NCBI GenBank assembly: GCA_034440635.1
Contig: JAOTON010001526.1
Coordinates: 777,501 to 841,500 of the forward strand
Direction: 5' to 3'
DNA from: Lepas anatifera
Lineage: Eukaryota > Arthropoda > Thecostraca > Lepadidae
Length of the DNA: 64,000 bases
Part shown: in pieces, positions 43,677 to 54,784 of the stretch
Position numbering within the stretch: position 1 is the stretch's first letter
Layout of the letters: every line of letters starts with the position of its first letter
The notes under the pieces: model-generated
Databases searched by the model: none
What the model was told of the DNA's origin: nothing
Seen by the model: only the letters and a program-made list of their open reading frames with translations
Position numbers and translations under genes: made by a program

Positions 43677-45522
43677 CACCTGACAACGCTGAATCTTCTC
43701 ATCGGCCTCAGCAACTCTCCGTGGAACGGCGCCGATTTACCAGCCGGTGTTCTCTGAGGCGATCTACTGAGCACTGAGCCCTGCGGCTGCTCGTGCACGG
43801 CCATGGCCATGCGGTGCTCAGTGTTCTCACTGGGTACGCCAGGCCCGGACTCTTACCAACCGCGCCTCTGACCAATCATCTCGGGAGCCTACTGTCTCCG
43901 ACGCGCAATGCGAATCACAAATGTATATGTAGCTAGTTGTATTCATGCTTAGGAGCATTTCCGCGAGTGAAAAGGGAGGCAGCGGGACCATGTTTTCCAA
44001 TGTTTTACAATATTTGCCATAATTCCTTTGACCTTGCCCAGTACCTAAGACCTGGGACAAAGTTGCACCTCCTGGTAATGTTTTGGAGTTCTCAACTCCA
44101 TTCTTTCATGTCATGAGAACATGTGGGCACGTGTGCTCAACATCCCACACTTTTACTGGAACAGGGTATATTACACGTCACCTGTTGCACCTCACTCTGC
44201 AAACACTCGCATCCGCCAGTAACCGCTCGACTTGCCGGGGGAAATGGCTGACAGCGGATCTCCACTGCCGGCCAGATACAGTTCGAACCCATGAAGACTA
44301 TGGTGGATTTGGGCGGTTGTCGGAAAAGGCTTCAGGTTTTATTTCCTTGAAAGTGACTTTCTATTTACATAACTGATATTACAGTGTCATTGCATTATAT
44401 TGCAGTGTCAGCTTTTTACCTTCAGATAACTTGAAAAGAAGAACTTGAGCCAACATGGTTTTTATCATTTTAATTGCCTTTTGGTATACGCCTGGTTTTG
44501 TGGGCTGGCGACGTTCTTATCTTTAACCATCACAGATTGACTGCAACAATTTTCTTCCCTTGGACTGGTGAGCTTAGAGATTATATTAACGAAGGAAAAG
44601 ACATGTAATATCCACTTCTTTAAGCCCCGTCTGGCTTGAAAGCATTAAAAAGTGGAATAGCGGGCAAATGTGTTTGAGAACCAGCTACAGTCTGGAGTGG
44701 GATTTACCAGACGCTGTCGGAATAACGAAACGGATGCAACTTCAGGTACTTCACAGACACTAGTTTCTATAGCCGAACTGACCGGCTCGCAAGATGATTT
44801 CGGACGTTAGTGAGCGCAAAAACTAGTTTGGACAACTGGTATGATATCCGTGTAATGACAGAGCTTGCTTTGGCTGTGGTAAAAACACAAACGGATGATG
44901 TCAAAATCCTTACAAATGTTAAACAAACATTAAACTTTGCTTACGAGACGACAGCCTCCTGTTGACGGCTACTTAGATAAGATAGTAGATGCATTGGTAG
45001 ACCGTTCTCTCGATAGAATGTTCTTTCGAAAATTCCTCATGCGCCATGTAGTCTTCAGCCATGCTTCCTGCCCGAATTTTCAGAAGAAACACCCAAACAG
45101 TGAAGTCATGTTTTCATGTATGTCATAAAAACATCATATATGTAAATGTCAGTTAGGGACCAAACACAGAAGCAAAACTTGATTCATGTCCCAGTTAAGA
45201 GCTATGCACCATCTTTCTGGAGAGGATGCAGTTTTCACACCTGCATCTTGTACACAACGTTAACGTACTTGTCTCATTATTAATACTGCATGGATCCTAA
45301 TGCGCTTGCAAGCATCCAAAGCGATCCAAAATATTCACATTCCTCTTGATCACAGTGATTGGCCTTCGTGGCCGTTCCAGCACTAGAATCAGTATGCACA
45401 AGTGTTCCTTTATCATCCACGAGCTATCTGTATCTTAATTTGCATTCTGCCGCAAACAAATAATTTTAAAATTCACACCATTGAATCAAATGCCACTGGT
45501 GCCTGATTGAAAACTTCTGCGC
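43677..45522. other. Unassigned region
   Basis: No conserved gene. The right part includes the 3' flank of the membrane-protein gene on the minus strand. No clear polyadenylation signal was found there. Confidence 0.35.
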
Positions 45523-47109
45523 TCAGGCCACCCCAGGGCCGAGCAGGTCGGCCATGAAGCCGGCAGCCCTCTGGCCATGACAGGCTGGGAACAGCTGACT
45601 GCACTGGTCACTCCGGCTATCCCGGATCATGTCCACCATCTCACCCACTCCGATGTAGTCCTCCACCTGACCTCTGATCAGCTGCAGACCGATGGCGTTG
45701 ACCTTAGCTACGATGGCGTCAGTGGAGGCGGTCTTCCTGCTTCGGTCCTGCAGCTCCTCACAGTAGGCGCCCCACAGACACTCCGCCACGTTGAGGTCTC
45801 CCTTTGATGTAAACAGATTCACTAGATTCAACCCCACACCGAACAGTCTGTTCACTAGATCGGTCTTGGACAGCGGAGGTACTTCTTCCTCCTCCTGAGC
45901 GGGGTTTAAACCTTCCGCGGACCAAGAGCGTCCCTCAGGGGATGTGGATGTTGACAGCGAGACGTCTTGTTCCAAAACGGCCAGCTCGGAGCTGGCGTCG
46001 AAGCCTGTCACACGGCCGGCCACTTCTAATGCTCGCAGAAACATGTCTGTCTCATCCAGTATCGCACGCGACTCGTGGCCTCCGTACCCCATTATCTGCA
46101 GCAGCTTCTTGATCAGGAAGATACCGAACGAGAAAGCTGACCAGCCTGACACGGCCAGATCGAGTCCGGCGGACACTGTTGGGTCGGACTGGGTGCGGTT
46201 TACCTCTGATCGACTCCTAAAGGGTGGGGGCTGCCGGCGAGGGGGAGGCCGGCGCGGGCGGCCCCTGTTCTCATCCTGGCGGCGGCGGTAGAGGGGCCGG
46301 TCTCGCTCCCGGTCCCGTCGGCGATCCTGGTCTCGGCTCGGGCCGCGTTCTCTGTCCAGGCCGTGCTCCGGCTCCGAGTGGAAAGGTCGCAGGCCGCCCT
46401 GTGGAGAGGCACCGGATGTCTCCGGTACGGCGTCTGTCGGTGGAACGGCAGAGGACCATGTGGACGATGTGCTGGACGGCGCACTGGATGGACTCATCTG
46501 CTGCGGCTGGAACGGATACGCCACACCCTGGAATGCCTGTCCCATCCTGTTGGGGGTAGCCGGCCACGCCTGGCTGGGATACGTCTCCAGAACGCCGTAG
46601 CTCTGGATAGTGCCTCCCTGCCGGACGCCTTGTGTCTGTCTCAGCTGGGATTGCTGGAGCTGCTGCGAGTGCATGTGCTTCATGACTTCCGCCACGTTCT
46701 GCGGGTAGTCCCCAGCCTCCATCGTCGTCGGCTGATTGAGGCTCATGCCTGCTGAGAACTGTGTTAGGCTCGGCTGCGCCGTACCGCCGGGGTCACTCTC
46801 TGGCGGCGAGGTCTCCAGCAGTGGCGTCTCCTCCGCAGGAGCAGGAGTCACCCGGATGGGAGCCCGGCGGGAGGCATCGCTCTCAGGCACCGGAGGCGCC
46901 GAATCCCAGCCCACGTAGTTGACGAGCGTCTCGGTGGGAGCGCGCGTGTCGGCGGCTGACTGTTGTGTCACCACCCAGACGGTGACGCCGACGATGACGG
47001 CCGTCATGACGATCAGCAGGGCGCCCACCACCACCACCAGCCGGTGCCGCTGCCCTCCTCCGGTGCTATGCATGGTGGTTGTGCTCGGGCGGGAATAGTC
47101 AACACTCAT
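45523..47109 (-). CDS. Single-pass membrane protein with R/Q/P-rich ectodomain and Cys-paired C-terminal domain
   Basis: A 528-residue protein from the first ATG in frame (47109). The open frame extends about 23 codons further upstream without a Met. Residues 24-48 (about LVVVVGALLIVMTAVIVGVT) are one strong transmembrane helix after a short Ser/Thr/His-rich N-terminus, predicting type II topology or an anchored secreted form. Residues 50-310 are low complexity: acidic-Pro, Gln-rich (QQLQQSQLRQTQ), then an Arg/Asp-rich run (RDQDRRRDRERDRP) and poly-Pro/Arg. Residues 312-528 look folded and helical, with four cysteines in two pairs, CLWGAYC and CSQLFPAC, probably disulfide-bonded outside the cell. 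The family is not recognised. There is no intron within the CDS. Several plus-strand ORFs across it are shadows. The CpG-rich segment about 230-450 bp upstream is the likely promoter. Confidence 0.8.
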   Translation of the reverse strand: MSVDYSRPSTTTMHSTGGGQRHRLVVVVGALLIVMTAVIVGVTVWVVTQQSAADTRAPTETLVNYVGWDSAPPVPESDASRRAPIRVTPAPAEETPLLETSPPESDPGGTAQPSLTQFSAGMSLNQPTTMEAGDYPQNVAEVMKHMHSQQLQQSQLRQTQGVRQGGTIQSYGVLETYPSQAWPATPNRMGQAFQGVAYPFQPQQMSPSSAPSSTSSTWSSAVPPTDAVPETSGASPQGGLRPFHSEPEHGLDRERGPSRDQDRRRDRERDRPLYRRRQDENRGRPRRPPPRRQPPPFRSRSEVNRTQSDPTVSAGLDLAVSGWSAFSFGIFLIKKLLQIMGYGGHESRAILDETDMFLRALEVAGRVTGFDASSELAVLEQDVSLSTSTSPEGRSWSAEGLNPAQEEEEVPPLSKTDLVNRLFGVGLNLVNLFTSKGDLNVAECLWGAYCEELQDRSRKTASTDAIVAKVNAIGLQLIRGQVEDYIGVGEMVDMIRDSRSDQCSQLFPACHGQRAAGFMADLLGPGVA

Positions 47110-47339
47110 CAAAGTTCCACCGCTTTGCAGTCTCTCCTGTGTGCTTGCGATCTCAATAGCAGTGATATGGCGTCGCACCTGACCTCAGCTAGTGGTCAGC
47201 GCCTCGACTTTTTTAAAGTTTCAGCAACCTGTCAAAGCAACAACCACACTTGACAAGTTCGGGAGGTCTACGGATAGCGTCGCTGGCGGTGTACTCCGAA
47301 AGCCGCCAGCCCTTGAACTGCTGATGTCGGCCTTACACC

Positions 47340-47560
47340 TGGAGACGTAGTGCGAGCTGGAGTAACGGTGCCGGCGGCGGCGGGTCGGTCCGTGGGTCGC
47401 TGCCGCCGCCGCCGTCGCCGTCGCCGCCGTCGTCGTGGGTCACGCTCGGGCGCGGAGCGCTGAGGCGTACCGACCCGGCCGTCGCCGTGAGGCGCCTCAC
47501 CGCCACCCCGCCGCGCCGCGTGAGCCCGCCGGCGCCAGTTTCTGCACCAGTTTGCACGTG
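47340..47560 (-). promoter_or_regulatory. CpG-rich candidate promoter of the membrane-protein gene
   Basis: Dense CpG with a GCCGCC/GTCGCC trinucleotide run at about 47398-47437, located 230-450 bp upstream of the start codon at 47109. ORFs on both strands here are composition artefacts. No TATA box is obvious. A 5'UTR exon could lie inside. Confidence 0.4.
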
Positions 47561-48256
47561 CACGGTGAGCAGGTCGCTCCGCCTAGCGGTGCTGGTGACA
47601 CCCTTTTCGTCTTGGCCGTGACCGTTGACCCGAGACGTGCCAACGTGGCATTCCAGCCAAGACCAATCACCAGAGATGTCACGGCCTGTTATCATCGAGA
47701 ACGTTTTAAAGTGTGGCCTTAGGCAGTGCTCATCTTATCCCCGCCAATGCTGAAGTAGGATTGATATGGACTGTGCACCGCATTCAAAACAAAGCTCAGA
47801 TGGCCTAAATAGCTGGCACCCCCACCGTAGAAGGTGGTCAGACCCCAGTAGTGCCTGAAAGCACTCACACCTACTTAGGTCCCATTGCGCCTGCAGAAAT
47901 AGATACATTTAAACCCGGTTGCAGTTCAAACATTTCTCAATTTTATATGGTGACAAATCTTTGATTTCGGTAAGGGGTTTGCGGGGGAGTGTAAAACCCC
48001 CAGCTGGTGTTTGGTACCAGCTTGGGATCGGATTCCGAGCGGGACAGGATCTTCTCAAACTTTTTAATGGCTGAGTGTCTTTAAAATCTCACTTTTAGGT
48101 ATTGGAGCAAGTTTGTTGATATATGGGAGCACCGCTGTCTGGGGAGGGACGACCAAATAGTCGAAGGGAAGTCCATGGCTGGCTGTGGAGGGCGTCAGAC
48201 AAAAGAAGACGTTGGACAACATGGTGCCTCTGCCAGGGATACATCTAAAGTCAGCT
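47561..48256. other. Unassigned region
   Basis: Upstream flank of the membrane-protein gene. No further feature recognised. Confidence 0.35.
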
Positions 48257-48260
48257 TCAA

Positions 48261-49465
48261 ACCCCGCCCCGGTAGGCCTTCGATCAACCTTCGCCATGGC
48301 GCGGGAAGATTACGAACCCTCCTCGATCTTGGCCCCAATGCGTAAAACACGAGCGATGGAAGACAGCTCACAATACATAATTATGAAACTTCACCGGTTA
48401 CTTTTTGGCTTAGGTTAATCTCGAGGTCATGGCAGGTCAAAGGTCACAGGTTAGAGGCGTCTTTAGCCCTTACATCTGAATAAGTAAAGTTTGAGTCCAT
48501 TTTCTATCATCATTCGATTCCTCTCGCTATTGCGGATCGAATGATACATAACATAAACATGCTAGGTTAAAATGCAAAAATGGCCTGAGCAAAGGTCAAG
48601 TCATATCGAGGTTGCCATCTAACCTAATATAGTAAATATTCACATTGATGGACTCGCAAACGAAACAGTACCAAAATAGAAGCTACATGACCATGCCCTG
48701 CGAAGATATTGACCCAAGTCTGAAACCTGCTTAAGTAGTGCCAGATAACCTGCCAAAGATCACAGGTCAGAACCTTAAGACATGACCCTGGGGAGTGGCC
48801 TTTGATACCACGATTTGAAGGAAGATCAGTTTTTATAAATCGTATCTACAGAAAAAGAGCCGTTTTTCGAGTATTTCCCGTTTTCTTTAAGCATCTGCAA
48901 CGGAGAGATATCCGTGCCTGACTCTAAGTCATCGAAATAAAAATCTCATTACCCCAACTTGTGACCTACGTAGATACAGGTGAAGGACAAGGGGAAAGGT
49001 GCCCCCCTCCCCCGACCGACCCTCGGCGCCACCTGAAATGGTCACAGCGCCCTCTGAAAGGTCAATGGGGCCCACCTGAAATATCCCTTCTCCAGGATGC
49101 GAAAGTCGGCGCTCACCAATAGGATTTGGCTCCCACCTGATATATTTTTTTCGGCCAAAAGTGTCCCCCTTGATTGACAACTCTGGACTCGCCTATGAGT
49201 TGTGGTAGGTACTTGTTGGGTCTATTATGCGATATGAATATCAGATCATTTGATAAAGCATACTCTAATGGCACCACAGGAAAAAAATTCCGTGGTGAGA
49301 ACGCTTGACCTGCCCTGGTGATCGGACCTGAGATGAACCAAACCTGAAATTTCAGGAAAAGTTGCGCAATTGCTTAAGGATAACGTGAGTCATGTACTGC
49401 TGCACTCGTTTTTTATCACTGTCGGAAAACTCTGAATCGAGATGTTCAAATACTCCACTCTAGGG
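48261..49465 (+). mobile_element. TTAA element subfamily B, copy 4
   Basis: The right end is the best preserved of its subfamily: CACTCTAGGG then TTAA (49466-49469). The left end ACCCCGCCCCGGTAGGCCTT follows TCAA (48257-48260), a decayed TTAA. GGTCA-type hexamers are present, and the half-site block near 49316 is partly decayed. A hAT-like element is nested at 48965-49197. Confidence 0.7.
48965..49197 (-). mobile_element. hAT-like MITE nested in the subfamily B element
   Basis: Inverse copy of 63061-63293, sharing CAGGTGGGAGCCAAATCCTA-type sequence and the CATAGGCGAGTCCAG terminus. Flanks ACTTGTGA and AGTTGTGG match at six of eight bases, consistent with an old 8-bp duplication. Confidence 0.65.
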
Positions 49466-49469
49466 TTAA

Positions 49470-52089
49470 GGTGCCTGAGCCGCACGATGCTCGTATTTCA
49501 AGGGCACCCGACGTCGCCAGAAAGGCGGCTCCACGGACTTTCGGGGGGTAGAGTGGTGACGCCATTGCCGCCTTGGATCCACGTCTGATTCTACATAAAA
49601 ACATGTAAATCAGCTTGCCTTCAATTATATATTTTTCCTAGTTTTCCAAGAAACTGAAGGCAGTTTATAGGTTCATGTGATATTGGGAAAACTCCCGACT
49701 TTTGTGTTAGTATATTCTTAACCTTGTGGATGAGGGCGCAGACTTCAAATAACTTGTTCTGAAGGTCACAAATGTCAGAAAATCCTACGTGGAATTGACA
49801 TCTCTATGTTGCTGAGCTTCATAGACCGGAGCGGATGCTGGAGTGTTTATGTGTATGGACTCGGTTGAATGCTCGAATGAGCGTGTTCGGGGCAGTGCTT
49901 GCAAACGATCTCAACCATGTCATCGTTTATATGCTTTATCCAATCTAAAAAAAAACAATTAAGAATGAGAAACGAGATATCCACCCTGAACGACAAATGG
50001 GCCAGTGATCCGCCGATAAGAAGTCACACGTGCTATGGCTGTTTCTCACTGGAATTAGGTATCAGGGGTAAAAAAGTGTTCAATGTGTTGCCAGCCCCGG
50101 TTGAAAAATATGGTAAATTTTGCATTAGTAGATACCAATGAATACTCCTGGATTATCCTAGTTGTTGAAAAACATTCCGAGTTTAAATTACAGGTGCAAT
50201 TTCGGTGATTTGTTCCGATATTAATCTGGAGGAAACATGTCAGCTAATTTTTGTCACCTTGCCCATCTTGGGCTTTCACCATTTAGAATGCCAAAATGTA
50301 AGGTTTTTCGACCCCTGTTGGGTACACTAAGTGCCCTGATCAGAGCTCCTGTATGACTGCCTCCCTGGGTCAAGCCTGCATCGTTCACGACGTCACGTGC
50401 CCCCCCCCACCACCACTCATAGCACGTGCCCTTCATACCTCAATTTTTATCCGGCAGCTCCTTTCATACGTGTTCCTTACAGTTGAAGTTTGCTTTTCTG
50501 AGAAGGTTCCTGCAACACCTGGATCGCGGTGGTTTCAAGCCTATAAGTGGGATGAAAAATAGGTCAGAAGACGATGACGAACGAAGAGAGTAATATCTGA
50601 TGGGCACCTTCGTGGAAGTCTAACTGAACACAAACGGCTTCTTGAGATAAGCAAGGCTGTGAGCATTTTTATATCAATAGTTCACGATAGCGGCTAATCA
50701 CCTTTCCAGACGGAATTCGCACATGCTAAACCCGATGGGAAACAGTTTATAGAGTCTTGAATCCTAAGCTCTCCAGCTCGTCACCTTTTGTATGTCTCAT
50801 TGATGATAATTTTGCAGACCACGACCTTTGCGGTTCCGCGCTTCGTTTGACAAGCAACGCTCTCCCGAGACATTTCGCAAATGGTTTCAGTCACAACATG
50901 TGCGAAACTTATCTGGTATCCCGGGACGTCATTCGAAATACTCCTTCTTGAACTGAATACACCGAATTGAGAAAATTATGCGTACATGTTTGAATTGGGC
51001 TGAATAGGACACATTATTGAGACTTGTAGCAAACCGTGAAGTAGGCTCGCGCTTAACAAATTGACCAATAATAAAACGGCAGAAAATATTTGCTCCGAGA
51101 CAGTTTGCTGCTTTGCAATATTGCGCCTCCGGGCTGGAGTGATATTGAATGCCGATCTGAGTTTGATGTCTTGTGCTCGAGAAAACATTCCCGGGGAGGG
51201 GTTTGGAGCCTGAGCCTGTTCAGTCTCGGCAGATGGCGGCATCGATTGCCCATCCGCCAGCCCAATACTGGATATTGGTTTCAGTAAGAGAAATGTACTG
51301 TTTGTACGGCGTCACTGTATTCTGGCGAGGAGTTTACTTTATCTACGAGATATTGTCATTCTAAATTATCACCCTTCACCCGTGGAATAATCTTCCTTTT
51401 CTTGGCATTCCATTTCCTTTTTCTCTGTCAGCCTTTGGTTGAAAGTGAGTGAGAAATGAAGAATCGATTATGACTCACGATAGTCCAATCTTGGCGTAAG
51501 AAACTGTACCTATCACTCATCGCCTTCAGAGAAATCGGGAGACTCAAGAGCTTTAAACCTCTTAGTTACAACAGTTTTAACGGAACTTTTGAGAAAAGGT
51601 CAGTACCACATTCCGTTGTGGAATGAAAAAAACGTTTTTATAATTTTCCGACGGGTCATAGCTATCAACAACAGTCAGGTTATGTCATGACTTGTGAAAC
51701 CCGTTAGCATACATCTGCGCTTATAAAGGTGTCCCCGCATCTTATGTAACATCAAGCTTTTTTGACAAATACAGTTATATACCGAACGGCTGGCTTATTG
51801 GACTGTAGCAGTCACACCACGAGGAAATATTTCATTGATGCAGCGCTTGTAGCTGAGAACCCGTTGCCACCGCTAAAAGGCGGCGACAAAAGGCAATCAA
51901 AGAATGGTCCAGACAAAAACACGCGCTGGAGCAGCAAACTACGCTGTTTTGGAGATGATTAAGTAAGATCCGACAAGCACGCATCATCCGGGGGCCACTT
52001 ACAGAGTGTTTATTGAATGCTGCCAGGCTCTGCTCACGGCGTAAAACAGCTGCGCAGAAAGCTACGTTTATTGCCTTTCGGGCCATACG
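49470..52089. other. Unassigned region
   Basis: Short ORFs and AT-rich sequence. No gene, RNA or repeat family recognised over this 2.6 kb. Confidence 0.35.
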
Positions 52090-52425
52090 AGACAAGTGGT
52101 TTCAATGACTTGTCCTTGGTTCAACGGGTGGTTCAGAAATATTTTATTTGGCCCCAGGTTCGACACGTCGTTCAGAAACAATTACACTGGCCTGTCCCTG
52201 GTTCTACGGGCTGTTTAGAAACAACTAGTGACCTGTCCGTGGTTCGACATGTCCTTCAGAAACAATTACACTGGCCTGTCCCTGGTTCTGCGGGTGGTTC
52301 AGAAGCAACTCTACTGGCCTGCCCGTGGTTAGGCATGTTCAGAAACGAAGAAGTCGTATAACCTGCATTTGATTCAAAGCGTGGCTAAGACATAATTGCA
52401 TCGGCCTGTGCCTGGTTCGATGCCC
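52090..52425. repeat. Minisatellite with units of about 41-43 bp
   Basis: The motif CCTGTCC(C/G)TGGTTC followed by GTTCAGAAACAATTACACTG recurs with GGTT at 52118, 52157, 52200, 52241, 52284, 52327 and 52414. This gives about eight units, mostly 43 bp apart, with one skipped. The plus-strand ORF over it (repeating LHWPVPGS) is probably incidental. Confidence 0.85.
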
Positions 52426-52825
52426 GGTGCTTGGAGCGGAAAACAACGCATCCTATACAAGCGGCTGATTATTGGCTGTCGATCTATTAAGGCGCTGCGA
52501 AACGCGATCGCCTCACACAAGCTCACCAAGAAAGAGGCAGCTCTTCGCTGTGATAAATGGGCTAAGACGAAGGCAGTTTAGCTGCTGGTGGTATCGGTGA
52601 GCCAAGAAGACCGGTCCAAGCCGCGGAGAATTTTTAATGAGCCGGGAGGGCCAGAATTGCGCTGTGTAGCGAGCATCAATCCTGAGAATGGATTGAGAGC
52701 ATCGATCCTGAGATAGGAGCTGAGAAGTTTTAGCGCTGTCTTAGACAAAAGAAATGGACAGATCAAGCTGAAAAATATTGGATCAGACAGCAGAAGAACA
52801 GGGACGGTGGATTGCGGGGGGGGCA
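52426..52825. other. Unassigned spacer
   Basis: Nothing recognisable between the minisatellite and the palindrome. Confidence 0.35.
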
Positions 52826-52884
52826 GGATGTGCAGTTGCACACCCTGAAAATGAGGGTGTGCAAAAGTATATTTTTGCACATCC
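52826..52884. repeat. Nested palindrome of 59 bp
   Basis: The outer arms are GGATGTGCA (52826-52834) and TGCACATCC (52876-52884). The inner arms are TTGCACACCCT (52836-52846) and AGGGTGTGCAA (52854-52864). A third inverted pair, TGCAAAA and TTTTTGCA, overlaps the inner right arm. All are perfect, so alternative hairpins compete. Confidence 0.9.
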
Positions 52885-53029
52885 GTTTTTAGCCTGGTCC
52901 GAAGAGGCGCCTCCGGCCGTTCAAGAGAAAATGAGGGCTTGAGAAAATGACCGCATACCTGAAGAGGTAGAACCCTCTTTGTGAAAAAGACATTTCCACA
53001 TATGAATGGCACCCCCTGACATTAAAGCC

Positions 53030-53150
53030 GCCTCATGGAGAGAAAAATAAGCGCCACCCAGAATACAAAAGGCGCCCCTTCTGGATAGCCTGAGAGGGTG
53101 GCCATTGGGAGCCGAAGTCGCTCCCCCTGGGGATTTTTTTCAACGAAACA
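53030..53150. mobile_element. Possible fragment of the CATAGGCGG hAT-like family
   Basis: AAAGGCGCCCCTTCTGGATAG and GGGAGCCGAAGTCG resemble interior blocks of 48965-49197 and 63061-63293. Ends are not visible. Confidence 0.3.
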
Positions 53151-53180
53151 TCTGCATTGCCAACTACATATAACACTTAA

Positions 53181-53620
53181 AGGGAATGTGGCGCCTTGGT
53201 CGAATCCTGGAATTTAGTGTAATTAGACGTATTTTTAGCCGAAAATAATGAAACCACTCATGATTTCTCTTCAAAATGTACACTAAATTCAATATTTTGA
53301 TTTTTAAAATACTCCTCTAGGAAAAGAAATAAATATCTACCTGTGGATGATGTCATGATCTGGCAACCATTTCCATACCTGAAACGCTTCAAGGGCTTCG
53401 ATTGGCTGATGCTCATCGTGACATCAACATATGTTGTCGCACCAGCAGCTCACAGCATTGGCCGCCTGGCAGAGAGGTACATTTCGGGTAGATTCTAGTT
53501 TTTTTCTACGGAAATATTGAGTTCCAAGACAAATGATATATAGAGTACCGGATTTTCCTACTTGCTTTACACCTTGGCTATCTCAGTTAAAATCACGTCA
53601 TAAAGGTGCCACATTCCCTT
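53181..53620. mobile_element. 440-bp TTAA MITE, inverse of 16478-16929
   Basis: TTAA at 53177-53180 and 53621-53624 flank AGGGAATGTGGCGCCTT and GGTGCCACATTCCCT. The body aligns with the reverse complement of 16478-16929, for example the AACCACTCATGATTTCTCT and GTGGATGATGTCATGATCTG stretches. Confidence 0.9.
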
Positions 53621-53624
53621 TAAG

Positions 53625-54784
53625 TGGGACATTATTAGTATCGAACAATTGCGAACAATAACGCCATTCTAAGGCAGAAACAATAGGTTTGAAAACATCA
53701 GTGAACTAGTAGTGCCAACACATTGGAATGGTACTACAAAAATGAGCAAAACTGCCCTGATGAAAACAGCACTTGCGGCAACAAATATGAAAAGTGGATA
53801 TGCAACACGTAGACTAGCACTTTCAAGTATATTCAAATTAACAGACAGGCCCGTATGACCCTCAATTGCTCGCAAGAGCGACATATACATTCCAGCTGAA
53901 GGAAAACAACTATACAGTGATCAGTCTGGCTATTCTTGCCATGATCACAAGGTATTCGTCATCATGTATCGTATACATTTATCGTCATCATCGCAGTTAA
54001 CCATCTCACCCCATTTAAACGTAACACGACGAGCCTGACGCACAATGTCTGCTGTTGTCGTTTACAACATGGTTGCACTCCTAAGTATAATGGCTCAAGG
54101 TCATCGCACGTGTTGCACTTGACAGCTGGTGTTCTCCCGAAGTAATGTAGCAGCACACCTTCCCCGCGTGCCGGGAGTGAAATCCTGTGCAGCCCATTAT
54201 GAAAAAGGCGTTTTGGCTGGTTACATATCAAGTTGGAAGCTTTAGCTAATAAATGGGCTCCATCTTTCGTCAAACTCCGTTATTTTCCTAAACTTCTTTG
54301 CTTGCGACAACTATTAAATTGTTTCATTATAAACGGGATGAATTGGTGAGCATTGATTGGTTTACCCCTGAATCGTTTATTCGTGATAAATTGTTATACA
54401 CTTAACGTCATGAAGGTTACAACAGCCGACACTGATAACACTGGTCAACAGCCAAAATGGATCCGGCACGTGAACACCTGTTTCTGCCTATTTCGATACC
54501 GCTGATTTCAAATTTAGTAACCGTTTTTTGTCATCAGACCTGGTTTCTTGCCCAGAGCATACCTGTTGTATAGCCCCTACACTTTCCACACACTGTCATC
54601 AGCCTAGCCTTTTGTGGAAAAATATAGATCAAGGATGTCCAGAATCCGGATTATCTGCACCCAGACAATGCAGCTTATCACTATACACGTGAATTTATTG
54701 CAACGGAAGACTACCTCGCACTCAAGTGCATGAACATTGTACATTGAACAAGGTTTGCGCTCGGTCGCACAAGCTCGCCGGTAT
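53625..54784. other. Unassigned region
   Basis: A minus-strand ORF (53962-54273) has a Cys-rich segment (KCNTCDDLEPLYLGVQPCC) loosely like a retrotransposon zinc knuckle, but this is not convincing. Nothing else seen. Confidence 0.3.

Noticed and set aside
46200..46755. ORFs of 94-130 codons on both strands within the membrane-protein gene
   Set aside because: Shadows of the Arg/Pro-rich coding region at 45523-47109.
47333..47722. ORFs on both strands upstream of the membrane-protein gene
   Set aside because: CpG-rich low-complexity composition (Gly/Asp, Pro/Arg) and no homology. Treated as promoter region.
52017..52361. 114-codon ORF with repeating LHWPVPGS
   Set aside because: Arises from the 41-43-bp minisatellite. 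The alternating period breaks any fixed frame.
53962..54273. 103-codon minus-strand ORF with Cys cluster, possible RT zinc knuckle
   Set aside because: The Cys spacing does not match a retrotransposon knuckle, and neighbouring frames show no RT or RNase H motifs.
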